In this document: piece after piece, positions 49,766 through 57,932 of the stretch | How the letters are laid out: each line of letters opens with the position of its first letter | How positions within the stretch are numbered: position 1 is the stretch's first letter | Source: Actinoplanes philippinensis | Lineage (GTDB): Bacteria; Actinomycetota; Actinomycetes; Mycobacteriales; Micromonosporaceae | Reading direction: 5' to 3' | Length of the DNA stretch: 64,000 nt | Assembly (NCBI RefSeq): GCF_900113015.1 | Contig: NZ_FONV01000019.1 | Location: 62,001-126,000 of the forward strand | Made by a program: the position numbers and the translations under genes | Notes under the pieces: generated by a model | What the model was told of the DNA's origin: nothing | The model's database searches: none | What the model saw: only the letters and a program-made list of their open reading frames with translations

Positions 49766-50815
49766 GTGACCCATGTACTCGTGACCGGCGGCGCCGGTTT
49801 CATCGGAACCCATGTCGTGACCGCTCTGCGGGAGGCCGGCCACCGGGTGACAGTGGCGGACGCCGGCCACCCCGGCGCCCATCGGGAGCCGCTGCCGGAC
49901 GCGGTGGCCGGCGCCCCGGTGCGCCGGCTGGACCTGCGCGACCGGGCGGCGATCACCGACGCCCTGGCCGGTGTCGACGTCGTGGTGCACCAGGCCGCCA
50001 TGGTCGGGCTCGGCGTGGACCTCGACGACCTGCCCGAGTACGTCGGCTGCAACGACCTCGGCACCGCCGTCCTGCTCGCCGCGATGGCCCGCGCCGGGAT
50101 CCACCGGCTCGTGCTGGCCAGCTCGATGGTGGTCTACGGCGAGGGCGCCTACACCTGTCCCGCGCACGGGCCGGCCCGCCCGGCGCCGCGCACCGTCGCG
50201 GACCTGGCCGCCGGACGGTTCGAGCCCGCCTGCCCACAGTGCGGGACCGCCCTCGAACCGGGCCTGGTCACCGAGGACGCGCCCCTGGACCCGCGCAGCG
50301 TGTACGCCGCCACCAAGGTCGCCCAGGAGCATCTCACCGCCGCCTGGGCACGGCAGACCGGCGGCGCCGTGGTGGCGCTGCGCTACCACAACGTGTACGG
50401 CCCGGGCATGCCGAGGGACACCCCGTACAGCGGGGTCGCGGCGATCTTCCGGTCGGCGCTGGAGGCCGGCCGTGCGCCACGGGTGTTCGAGGACGGCGGC
50501 CAGCGCCGTGACTTCGTGCACGTGCGGGACGTGGCCGCGGCCAACCTGGCGGCCCTGACCGCGACCGGCACGATGAGCGGCTGGCGTGCGTACAACGTCG
50601 CCTCGGGTCATCCGGTCACCGTCGGCGAGATCGCCGGGGAGCTGGCGCGCGCCGCCGATGGGCCGTCTCCGCTGGTCACCGGGGAGTTCCGGCTGGGCGA
50701 CGTACGGCATGTGGTCGCCTCCCCGGCCCGTGCCCGCGCCGAGCTGGGATTCCGGGCGGCCGTCCCGCCCGCCGCCGGGATCGCCGAGTTCGCCTCGGCC
50801 CCGCTGCGCGGATGA
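49766..50815 (+). CDS. NAD-dependent epimerase, dTDP-L-rhamnose 4-epimerase-like, with Cys insert
   Basis: Extended-SDR sugar nucleotide enzyme of 349 residues. NAD motif TGGAGFIGTHVV, catalytic SSMVVYGEG and YAATK (Tyr-x3-Lys). An insert with YTCPAHGPARP... and CPQCGTALEPG resembles the zinc-ribbon-like loop of the dTDP-L-rhamnose 4-epimerase/WbiB subgroup. The start is GTG 49766. It is divergent from the GT2 operon across the direct repeats and coupled (ATGA) to a membrane protein gene. It likely supplies the activated sugar for the pathway. Confidence 0.92.
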   Translation: MTHVLVTGGAGFIGTHVVTALREAGHRVTVADAGHPGAHREPLPDAVAGAPVRRLDLRDRAAITDALAGVDVVVHQAAMVGLGVDLDDLPEYVGCNDLGTAVLLAAMARAGIHRLVLASSMVVYGEGAYTCPAHGPARPAPRTVADLAAGRFEPACPQCGTALEPGLVTEDAPLDPRSVYAATKVAQEHLTAAWARQTGGAVVALRYHNVYGPGMPRDTPYSGVAAIFRSALEAGRAPRVFEDGGQRRDFVHVRDVAAANLAALTATGTMSGWRAYNVASGHPVTVGEIAGELARAADGPSPLVTGEFRLGDVRHVVASPARARAELGFRAAVPPAAGIAEFASAPLRG

Positions 50816-52122
50816 GCGCCCGCCCGCCCCGGCCCGATCTGATCGCCGCCGCCGTCGCGGTCGGCCTGTTCGCGGTGGCCGCGATCACCGGCGGGGTGCT
50901 GCACCGGCTCGGCCGTCCGGTGTACGCCGGAGCGCCGCCCCTGCTGGCCCAGTGGCTCCCGCACGTCGGCCCCGGCACCCCGCTCGCCGTTCTGGTGGCG
51001 GTGCTGACCTGGTGGCGTGGCCCGGCGCTGGCGGCCCGTCTCGGCCGGCGTCCGCTGCTCGCGCTGTCCTATGTCACCGCCGTGGCCTGGACGCTGTCGC
51101 TGGCGCTGATCGACGGCTGGCAGCGTGGCATCGCCGACCGGCTCACCACCGAGCACGAGTACCTGCACGAGGTTCCCGGCATCACCGACATCCCGGCGAC
51201 GCTGTCCGTGTTCACCACCCGGATCCTCGACTTCCAGCCGGACTCCTGGGCCACCCACGTGTCCGCCCACCCGCCGGGCGCGCTGCTGGTCTTCGTCTGG
51301 CTCGACCGGATCGGGCTCGGCGGCGGCGCCTGGGCCGGCCTGCTGTGCATCCTGGTGGCCGGGCTGGTCGCGGTCGCGGTCCCGCACACGGTACGGGTCC
51401 TCGGCTCCGACGAGGCGGCCCGCGCCGTGACGCCGTTCGTCGTGCTGTTCCCCGGCGCGGTCTGGTTCGGGGTGTCCGCCGACGGCCTGTTCGCGGGCGT
51501 GACGGCCACCGGCGTCGCGCTGCTGGCCCACGGCGTGGCCCGCCGCAGCGGTGCGGCCGCGGCCGGCGGTGGCGTCCTGCTGGCCTTCGGTTGCTACCTC
51601 TCGTACGGCCTGGTCCTGATGGCCGCCGTCGTCCTCGCCGTGATCGTCCTCGGCCGCACCCGGCGCACCGCGCTCTGGGCCCTGGCCGGCGCGGCGCCGG
51701 TCGTGGCCGCGTTCACGCTGGCCGGCTTCTCCTGGCCGGAGGGCTACCACCTGCTCATCGAGCGTTACTACCAGGGCATCGCCACCGATCGGGCGTACGG
51801 CTACTGGGTCTGGGCGAACCTGGCCCTGCTGACCGTCTCGGCGGGCCCGGCGGCTGCCGTGATCCTCCGCCGCGCGGTGGCGGCCGCCCACCCGCGGGCC
51901 CGCGACGCGACCTGGGTGCTGCCGCTGGCCGCCGCCACGGCGATCGCCGCCGCCGACCTGTCCGGCTACAGCAAGGCCGAGGTGGAACGGATCTGGCTGC
52001 CGTTCGCGGTGTGGCTGACGGCCGGCGCGGCCCTGATCCCGCCCGCCGGGCGCCGCACGTGGCTCGCCGTGCAGGCGCTGGTCGCCCTGACGGTCAATCA
52101 CCTGGTCCTGACCGTCTGGTGA
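50812..52122 (+). CDS. Polytopic membrane glycosyltransferase-like protein
   Basis: Membrane protein of 436 residues with about 11-12 hydrophobic segments. The first long loop carries the acidic stretch TTEHEYLHEVPGITDIP and later SWATHVSAHPPGALLVFVWLDRIG, placed as in GT-C/ArnT-type transferases (acidic loop 1, then an H-x-P-P motif). I infer a GT-C fold using a polyprenyl-phosphate sugar; the donor could be made by the GT2 across the promoter. It overlaps the epimerase stop by four bases. Confidence 0.85.
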   Translation: MSARPPRPDLIAAAVAVGLFAVAAITGGVLHRLGRPVYAGAPPLLAQWLPHVGPGTPLAVLVAVLTWWRGPALAARLGRRPLLALSYVTAVAWTLSLALIDGWQRGIADRLTTEHEYLHEVPGITDIPATLSVFTTRILDFQPDSWATHVSAHPPGALLVFVWLDRIGLGGGAWAGLLCILVAGLVAVAVPHTVRVLGSDEAARAVTPFVVLFPGAVWFGVSADGLFAGVTATGVALLAHGVARRSGAAAAGGGVLLAFGCYLSYGLVLMAAVVLAVIVLGRTRRTALWALAGAAPVVAAFTLAGFSWPEGYHLLIERYYQGIATDRAYGYWVWANLALLTVSAGPAAAVILRRAVAAAHPRARDATWVLPLAAATAIAAADLSGYSKAEVERIWLPFAVWLTAGAALIPPAGRRTWLAVQALVALTVNHLVLTVW

Positions 52123-52138
52123 GGGCCGGGCCCGCGGG

Positions 52139-52744
52139 TCAGCCGGCCACGACCACGTCCCGGCGTGCCGAGCCGGTCGGCCGGTCCCAGGTGAACGCCC
52201 GGTCGGCCTGGCGCATCAGCGGGCGCAACCGCGCCCCGGGCACGCCGGCCGGCATGGTCGCCGCCGGCGCCGGCACGAACGAGGGGTCGCCGGCCTTGGC
52301 CACGACCTCGTGGAGGCACTCCATGGCGGCGTCCGCGACCGGCCCGTTGTACAGGGCGGACTTGCGTGGCACGACGGCCGGCATGTCGAACGTGCGGGTC
52401 GCCCAGATCGGCCCGGCGTCCATCTCCTCGGCCGCCTGCAGCGCGGTGACACCCCACCGGGGCACGCCCTCGCTGATCGCCCAGTCCAGTGACGACGGCC
52501 CGCGGTCACCGACCGGCCCGGGATGAATGATCACCGTGCGCCAGCGGTGCCAGACCTGACGGGGCACCCGGTCCTTGAGGTACGGGCAGAGGATCAGGTC
52601 GGGAGCCGCCGCCCGTACCCCGTGGACGATCTCCGACTCGGTGCCGGCCAGAAGCACCCCGACGTCGTGTCCGGACTCCCGGAGCGCGCACCAGGCCCGC
52701 TGGCTGAGTCCGTTGAACGCCGACACGAGCAACAGGATGCGCAT
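52139..52744 (-). CDS. HypX/HoxX-like formyltransferase domain, lacking the second half
   Basis: A protein of 201 residues matching the N-terminal formyl-THF-binding half of HypX, which makes the CO ligand of NiFe hydrogenases: MRILLLVSAFNGLSQRAW, PDLILCPYLKDRVPRQVW, IIHPGPVGDRGPSSLDWAI, GVTALQAAEEMDAGPIWATRTF and LRPLMRQADRAFTW. Full HypX proteins have about 550-600 residues with a crotonase-like second half; here the protein stops 14 residues after ADRAFTWD. No hydrogenase gene is in the window. ATG 52744 has AAGGGAGA upstream. It is a stand-alone domain or a truncated gene. Confidence 0.85.
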   Translation of the reverse strand: MRILLLVSAFNGLSQRAWCALRESGHDVGVLLAGTESEIVHGVRAAAPDLILCPYLKDRVPRQVWHRWRTVIIHPGPVGDRGPSSLDWAISEGVPRWGVTALQAAEEMDAGPIWATRTFDMPAVVPRKSALYNGPVADAAMECLHEVVAKAGDPSFVPAPAATMPAGVPGARLRPLMRQADRAFTWDRPTGSARRDVVVAG

Positions 52745-52921
52745 CTACCGTCTCCCTTGCGGCACGACCGATGGAGGCGGGCGCCTCCCCGCCACCAGGG
52801 TCGGACAGAGCCCGCGTGCCCGGCCGGGAAACGATCATCGCGTCACCCGGGCGGGCCGGTCCGTTTGGCGTCGTGCGGCGCCGGGTACGCCGCCACCAGC
52901 CGAACCGTCCGGAGGAAGAAC

Positions 52922-53080
52922 ATGCGTTCCCTGATCTACACCCTCGCCGTCGTCGCCGTCGTGCTGATCCTGCTCGGCCTCATCGTCAAAGCCGTGAAGT
53001 GGCTGCTGATCATCGGCGTGATCGCGCTCGTCGCCTCCATCGCCATGGGCGTGATCAAGGGCCGCCGCGCGCTGCGCTGA
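52922..53080 (+). CDS. Small single-pass membrane protein
   Basis: Protein of 52 residues made of two adjoining hydrophobic runs (LIYTLAVVAVVLILLGLIV and WLLIIGVIALVASIAMGVI) with a basic C-terminus (KGRRALR). ATG 52922 is preceded by GGAGGAAG, a strong ribosome site. Its stop lies 26 bases inside the convergent DUF2071 gene. Such proteins are frequent and uncharacterised in actinomycetes. Confidence 0.8.
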   Translation: MRSLIYTLAVVAVVLILLGLIVKAVKWLLIIGVIALVASIAMGVIKGRRALR

Positions 53081-54044
53081 CCTCCCGCTCCAGGTCGTCG
53101 TACTCCTCGGCGTCCACCCGCAGCGTCACCCCGCGGACGTGGAAGCTGAACGGCTCGGCGTCGCCGGCCAGTGCCCGAGCCGCCGCCGACCGCACCGGTC
53201 CGGCCAGGGGCAGGCAGTCGGCGGGGGAGAGGTCGAGCCGGATCTCCTGCCGCGTCACCCGTCGGTGCCAGGGTTGCACCGACAGGGCACGGTCCTGCGG
53301 TACGACGTACGCCAGCATGTCCTCGTAGGTGTCGAAAGCGGGCCGCCACGGGCCGTCGGCCGGAATCGGCACGTGTGTCAGCCGGGCCTCGGCGTCGGGG
53401 CCGCTTCCCCGCCCGGGATCGAGCCGCAGCAGCACCGCTTCGTCGTCCACGGCCCCCACGGCGGCGTGCCGCAGCAGATGCATGGGCAGCGCCTCGCAGA
53501 GCAGACGGCCGCCGAGCGCGTGCGCCGCCCGGTCGATCGCCGTCGTCACGAAGTGCACGCCGGAATGCCCGGAACGCCGGTCGTGGACGTAGACGCGCCA
53601 GTTGGTCTGCACCGGTGACGGCAGCAGCCGCCGCAGCCCGCCCGCCACGGCCGGGCCGAGATGCCCGTGCCGGTAGGTGAGGAACGTGAACACCGCCCAG
53701 TCGCCGCCGGGCCCGATCCGCTGCAGCTCCAGGCCTCGCGGCACGAGCGGCAGGAGACGATCGGCGGGTACGGCGTAGTTGACGTACACCACGTCGGTGA
53801 TGTCGCTGACCATCGCCGGAACCGGGAACACCTCGCACGCCGCCCGGACCGCCCGGCTGTTGGCGAGCGCCTGCAGGGGCCGCGCCGCCGGGCCGCCGGG
53901 ATGAGCCCAGTCGGCGTAACGGCCATGGGCCGTCCGCGGACGACGCCGCCGCAACACCATCTCGGCCCCCGCGGCGACCCCGGCCGCCGCCACCGCCACC
54001 CGGAAGATCACGGGAGGATTGTTCCGTACCGCGGCAACCGGCAC
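53055..54044 (-). CDS. DUF2071-like (acetoacetate-decarboxylase fold) protein
   Basis: Protein of 329 residues. After a basic, Ala-rich N-terminus comes the YqjF/DUF2071-like core: DVVYVNYAVPADRLLPLVPRGLELQRIG, WAVFTFLTYRHGHLGP and VQTNWRVYVHDRRSG. The second part is less conserved, with YEDMLAYVVPQDRALSVQPW. The function of the family is unknown. The start is GTG 54044; a second GTG at codon 12 would remove part of the leader. It is 16 bases behind the SDR gene and probably co-transcribed. Confidence 0.82.
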   Translation of the reverse strand: MPVAAVRNNPPVIFRVAVAAAGVAAGAEMVLRRRRPRTAHGRYADWAHPGGPAARPLQALANSRAVRAACEVFPVPAMVSDITDVVYVNYAVPADRLLPLVPRGLELQRIGPGGDWAVFTFLTYRHGHLGPAVAGGLRRLLPSPVQTNWRVYVHDRRSGHSGVHFVTTAIDRAAHALGGRLLCEALPMHLLRHAAVGAVDDEAVLLRLDPGRGSGPDAEARLTHVPIPADGPWRPAFDTYEDMLAYVVPQDRALSVQPWHRRVTRQEIRLDLSPADCLPLAGPVRSAAARALAGDAEPFSFHVRGVTLRVDAEEYDDLEREVSAARGGP

Positions 54045-54060
54045 GGCCGTCCCGGGACGG

Positions 54061-54975
54061 TCAGCCGCCGACCGCGCGGTGGTGACGGGCGACGGTGACG
54101 CCGGTCAGCTCCTCGGCCACCGCCCAGAGCCGCCGCCCGACGGCCGGATCGGCGGCCTCCCGGCTCAGTCGCGCCTCGGTGACCGGGCCCCGTGTCTCCC
54201 AGAGCCGGCCCGGGCCGAAGAACTGGCCGCCGCGTACGCCCGGCGCGGTCGCCGCCCGCAGCTGCGGCCTGGCGCCCTGCTCCACCGACTGGGTGGCGAC
54301 CAGCCCGAGCCGCGCGATCACCCGTCCGAGCCGGCCGCGGTGCTCCCACGCCCGCGGCGTCAGGTTGGTCCGGGTCAGGCCGGGGTGGGCCAGCACGGAC
54401 AGGACGGGGGAGCCGGCGGCGCGCAGGCGGCGGTCCAGCTCGACGCCGAAGACCGTGGTGGCCAGCTTGGACCGGCCGTAGGCGTCGGCCGCGCCGTAGC
54501 CACGTTCCACCATCAGGTCGTCGAAGTCCAGGTGCGCGCTCTTGTGGGTGATCGAGCTGAGGCTCACCACCCGCGCCGCCGGGGCCGCGGCCAGGTTGTC
54601 CAGCAGCAGCCCGGTCAGCGCGAAGTGGCCCAGCATGTTGGTGCCCAGGTGCAGCTCGAACCCGTCGGCGGTGGTGCGGCGCGGGCCCAGCAGCACCACT
54701 CCGGCATTGTTGACCAGCAGGTCGATCACGGGACGGTCGGCGGCCAGCTTCGCGGCGAACGCGCGTACCGAACGAAGGTCCGCCAGATCCAGCTCGCGGA
54801 CCTCGACCCGCCCGCCGATCCGGCGAGCCGCCTCCTCGCCGGCGGCGGTGTTGCGCACCGCCAGCACGACGTGGGCGCCGTGCCGGGCCAGCTCGGTGGC
54901 GGTGACCAGGCCGAGGCCCGAGTTCGCGCCGGTCACCACGGCGATCCGGCCACGCTGGTCGGGAATGCTCTCCAT
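54061..54975 (-). CDS. Short-chain dehydrogenase/reductase
   Basis: SDR of 304 residues, of the retinol-dehydrogenase/WWOX-like type: cofactor motif VVTGANSGLGLVTATELARHG, NNAGV, catalytic Ser in RVVSLSSITHK and YGRSK. Substrates are usually small ketones or lipophilic alcohols. ATG 54975 lies 130 bases from the divergent MmyB-type regulator, which is commonly paired with SDR genes in actinobacteria and likely controls it. Confidence 0.93.
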   Translation of the reverse strand: MESIPDQRGRIAVVTGANSGLGLVTATELARHGAHVVLAVRNTAAGEEAARRIGGRVEVRELDLADLRSVRAFAAKLAADRPVIDLLVNNAGVVLLGPRRTTADGFELHLGTNMLGHFALTGLLLDNLAAAPAARVVSLSSITHKSAHLDFDDLMVERGYGAADAYGRSKLATTVFGVELDRRLRAAGSPVLSVLAHPGLTRTNLTPRAWEHRGRLGRVIARLGLVATQSVEQGARPQLRAATAPGVRGGQFFGPGRLWETRGPVTEARLSREAADPAVGRRLWAVAEELTGVTVARHHRAVGG

Positions 54976-55053
54976 CTTCTGCTCCTGACGTCCGATGCGG
55001 TAGGGGGACGACGCTAGGGGCGGCGGGAGCGGGATCGGTCGTACTCGGTTGCC

Positions 55054-55070
55054 TAGGTCTGCGCGACCTA
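55054..55070. promoter_or_regulatory. Palindrome between SDR and MmyB-type regulator
   Basis: TAGGTC-TGCGC-GACCTA has perfect 6-bp arms and lies in the 130-bp divergent gap, 36 bases before the regulator's ATG. It is the natural operator candidate for this pair. Confidence 0.6.
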
Positions 55071-55105
55071 CCTTCGGCGTAGGGCACGGCCGCACACTGG
55101 ACGGC

Positions 55106-55972
55106 ATGACGCATCCGTACGCCCGTGAGCTCGGCGACTTCCTGCGGGCCCGGCGCGCCCGGCTGCATCCCCGCGACGTCGGCCTGGAGCCGGGCGGCCG
55201 GCGCAAGGTCGCCGGGCTGCGACGTGAGGAGCTGGCCCTGCTGGCCGGTTTGAGCACCGACTACTACCAGCGGATGGAGCAGGGCCGGGAGGTACGCCCG
55301 TCCGACGACGTCCTGGAGGCGCTGGCCGGCGCGCTGGCCCTGGACGACGACGAGCGCCGGCACCTGTTCACCCTCGCCCGGGCCGCCCGCCGTCCCGCTC
55401 CCGCCCGGGTGGACCGGACACCGGAGCGGGTTCCGGACAGCACCCGGCGCCTGCTGCGGGTGATGGACACCCCGGCCGTGGTGCTCGGCCGGCACCTCGA
55501 CCTGCTCGCCTGGAACCCGATGGCCGAGGCGCTGCTCGGCGACCCGGACGGCTACCCGCCGGACCGGCTCAACATGCTGCTGCTGATGTTCGACGACACC
55601 CGTACCGCCGACCGCACCTGCCCGGACTGGGAGCGGCAGGCCCTCGACTACATCGGCATGATGCGCGCCGCGGTGGCCACCGATCCGACCCACCCGCGGG
55701 CCACCGCGATCGTCGGCGAGCTGAGCATCCGCAGCGCCGAGTTCCGCCGGCTGTGGGCCCGCCACGACGTGCGCGCGCAGGTCAGCGGCAGCAAGACGTT
55801 CCGGGTGCCGGAGGTCGGCGACATCGTCCTGGACTGGGACTCCTACCCGCTGCCCGGCGCCCCCGGCCCGGTGATGCTGGTCTGGACGGCCGAGCCGGGC
55901 AGCCCCGACGCCGACCGGCTGCGGCTCCTGGCGTCCCTGCACGCCTCCCGCACCCCCCGAGTGGCTGGTTGA
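55106..55972 (+). CDS. HTH regulator with MmyB-like ligand domain
   Basis: A regulator of 288 residues. XRE HTH: DVGLEPGGRRKVAGLRREELALLAGLSTDYYQRMEQGREVRPSDDVLEALA; the C-terminal MmyB-like domain (VMDTPAVVLGRHLDLLAWNPMAEALLGD ... LWARHDVRAQVSGSKTFRVPEVGDIVLDW) is a PAS-like pocket known to bind fatty-acid-type ligands in family members. It is divergent from the SDR gene, which is its likely target. Confidence 0.93.
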   Translation: MTHPYARELGDFLRARRARLHPRDVGLEPGGRRKVAGLRREELALLAGLSTDYYQRMEQGREVRPSDDVLEALAGALALDDDERRHLFTLARAARRPAPARVDRTPERVPDSTRRLLRVMDTPAVVLGRHLDLLAWNPMAEALLGDPDGYPPDRLNMLLLMFDDTRTADRTCPDWERQALDYIGMMRAAVATDPTHPRATAIVGELSIRSAEFRRLWARHDVRAQVSGSKTFRVPEVGDIVLDWDSYPLPGAPGPVMLVWTAEPGSPDADRLRLLASLHASRTPRVAG

Positions 55973-56144
55973 TTGGTGACCCAGGTCACATCCTTTCTGG
56001 TGGCCGGTGGTCATCTGTCCGGATTCGGCCGGCCGGCGGATGCCGATTGTCAACAAAACCCGTCGATGTACGGACAGTGAATACACAGTGGACACGTTAG
56101 CCTTCGGCGACCATTCCTGATGTCGAGGAAAACACGGGGGAAAC

Positions 56145-56891
56145 GTGAAGAACCTCAGAAGGCTATTGATCGGAATAATGGCGTCGATCGTCACCGTGAT
56201 GGCCGCCGCACAACCGGCCGTCGCGGGCGAATCCGCGGTCGGCCCGTGGATTCCGGCCTGTTTCGAGACCGGCGCGTCGACCTGGGCGCCGTTCCGCACG
56301 GAGGTCGACCTGGCCCTCGGCCGCGGCGAGATCACCAAGTTCCAGGCCGACCGCTACCGGTGCGACCCGCGGATCGCCCAGTCCGACCTGGTCAAGAGCA
56401 TCGAGGCGGACATCGCCGCCAACCCGCCGGCGCTGGTCACCCTGCCGGAGCCCGCCGGCTGGTACGAGGTGGACGACGACGACCCGGACGCCGAGGGCGT
56501 GTCCTCGCTGGCCGCGGCCGCCAAGCCGAAGAAGCGCTGCATCTCCGGCTACCAGCTGACGCACAAGCTCGGCGGCGGCACGCTCACCGCCACCCAGACG
56601 CTGAACTGGTGCTACAACGGCAAGAAGGTCTCCGACTGGTCCGGCGAGTGCCGGGGCAAGGTGAGCACGTGGGGCAAGACCCTGCTGTGGTCGTTCGACG
56701 GCTGCCCGCAGAACGACTTCATCGGCTACAAGCTCGGTAAGTACAACCCCGGTGGAATTCACCACAAGACCGAGATCCGATTCACCAACAAGCAGTGGCA
56801 GGTTCCCGACGTCTCGACGCTGATCGAGCAGTGGGGCCACTACGACGGCAGCATCGACCAGATGGTGAACGGCAAACTGCTGCACAAGTGA
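56145..56891 (+). CDS. Exported protein, unknown
   Basis: Exported protein of 248 residues with a signal peptide ending near AAAQPAVAGES. The mature part has an acidic hinge (VDDDDPDAEG) and a Cys-containing beta-rich C-terminal half (KKRCISGYQLTHKLGGGTL, NWCYNGKKVSDWSGECRGK, SFDGCPQNDFIGYKLG). The Cys-spacing suggests disulfides. The start is GTG 56145. It is a single gene with its own upstream region of lower GC (TTGTCA near 56047). No family is recognised. Confidence 0.75.
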   Translation: MKNLRRLLIGIMASIVTVMAAAQPAVAGESAVGPWIPACFETGASTWAPFRTEVDLALGRGEITKFQADRYRCDPRIAQSDLVKSIEADIAANPPALVTLPEPAGWYEVDDDDPDAEGVSSLAAAAKPKKRCISGYQLTHKLGGGTLTATQTLNWCYNGKKVSDWSGECRGKVSTWGKTLLWSFDGCPQNDFIGYKLGKYNPGGIHHKTEIRFTNKQWQVPDVSTLIEQWGHYDGSIDQMVNGKLLHK

Positions 56892-56969
56892 CAGCGGGCC
56901 GCGGCCCGTCACCGTATTCCACGGTGGCGGGTCACGGCGCATTCATCGCGTCCACTATTCTCGGTCGCC

Positions 56970-57083
56970 ATGAGCGGTCGATTTCCCGAAGACGCGCATC
57001 ACCACGCCGATGCCCCGGACCGCCACGAGTTGCTGCGCCGCCGGGCCCGCCGCATCCTCCGCCTGGGCCCACCCGTCAGCTGA
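56970..57083 (+). CDS. Possible 37-residue leaderless small protein
   Basis: ATG 56970 opens a 37-codon frame with a His-rich start (MSGRFPEDAHHHADAPDRHE) and a basic helix (LLRRRARRILRLGPPVS). TATTCT lies 8 bases before the ATG, which would give a leaderless mRNA. Codon use is GC3-rich. It fills the gap before the hydrolase gene; it could also be random. Confidence 0.35.
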   Translation: MSGRFPEDAHHHADAPDRHELLRRRARRILRLGPPVS

Positions 57084-57106
57084 CCGCGTGCGGGCACACT
57101 GGCAGG

Positions 57107-57919
57107 ATGAGGCTGGTGGCTCGTGGTGCTCTGGCCGTACTCCTCGTCGTGATGTTGATCCTGATCACGGCTTGGGCCGCCCAGCGGAAGCTGATCTACT
57201 TCCCGGACCGGACGCTGCCGCCGCTCGCCGCCGGCGCTCGTGCGGTCACACTGCGCGCCGCCGACGGGACCACGCTGACCGCCTGGCAGTTCGCGCCGCC
57301 CGCCGGCATCCCGGACCGGGACGTGTCCGTGCTGGTCATGCCCGGCAACGCGGGCAGCCGCGCGGGCCGGATCCCGCTGGCCACGGCCCTGACCTCGCTC
57401 GGGCTGACCGTGCTGCTGCTGGACTATCGGGGGTACGGCGGCAACCCCGGCAGCCCGTCCGAACAGGGCCTGGCCCTCGACGCCGACGCCGCGCACGCCC
57501 ACCTGGCCGGGAACGGGCGGCCGATCGTGTATTACGGCGAGAGCCTGGGCGCCGCCGTGGCCACCGCCCTGGCCGTGCGCCACCCGCCCGCGGGTCTGCT
57601 GCTGCGCTCGCCGTTCACGGATCTGGCCGCGGCCGGGCGCGCCGCCTACCCGTTCCTGCCGGTCGGGACGCTGCTGCGCGACAGGTTCCCGGTGAAGTCG
57701 CTGATCTCGCAGGTCACCGCCCCGACGGTGGTCGTCTACGGCACCGCCGACCAGGTCGTGCCGCCGGAGCAGAGCCGGGCCGTCGCCGACGCCGCCGGCG
57801 GCCTGGCGCAGGTGACCGTGGTCGACGGCGCCGACCACGACGATCGTGTCCTGCTGGACGGATCCGCGCTGATCGCGGCCGTGGAGATGCTCCTGGCTAG
57901 GATCGAGCGACAGTTCTAG
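57107..57919 (+). CDS. Membrane-anchored alpha/beta hydrolase
   Basis: Protein of 270 residues of the FrsA/ABHD12-17-like group. One N-terminal membrane helix (GALAVLLVVMLILITAWAA) precedes QRKLIYFPDR. The hydrolase core shows VLVMPGNAGSRAGR (oxyanion), LDYRGYGGNPGSPSEQGL, nucleophile YYGESLGAAVA, the acid in YGTADQVVPPEQS and His in VDGADHDD. The substrate is unknown. Followed after 13 bases by a lipoprotein-like membrane gene. Confidence 0.92.
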   Translation: MRLVARGALAVLLVVMLILITAWAAQRKLIYFPDRTLPPLAAGARAVTLRAADGTTLTAWQFAPPAGIPDRDVSVLVMPGNAGSRAGRIPLATALTSLGLTVLLLDYRGYGGNPGSPSEQGLALDADAAHAHLAGNGRPIVYYGESLGAAVATALAVRHPPAGLLLRSPFTDLAAAGRAAYPFLPVGTLLRDRFPVKSLISQVTAPTVVVYGTADQVVPPEQSRAVADAAGGLAQVTVVDGADHDDRVLLDGSALIAAVEMLLARIERQF

Positions 57920-57932
57920 CAATGGAGCGTCG

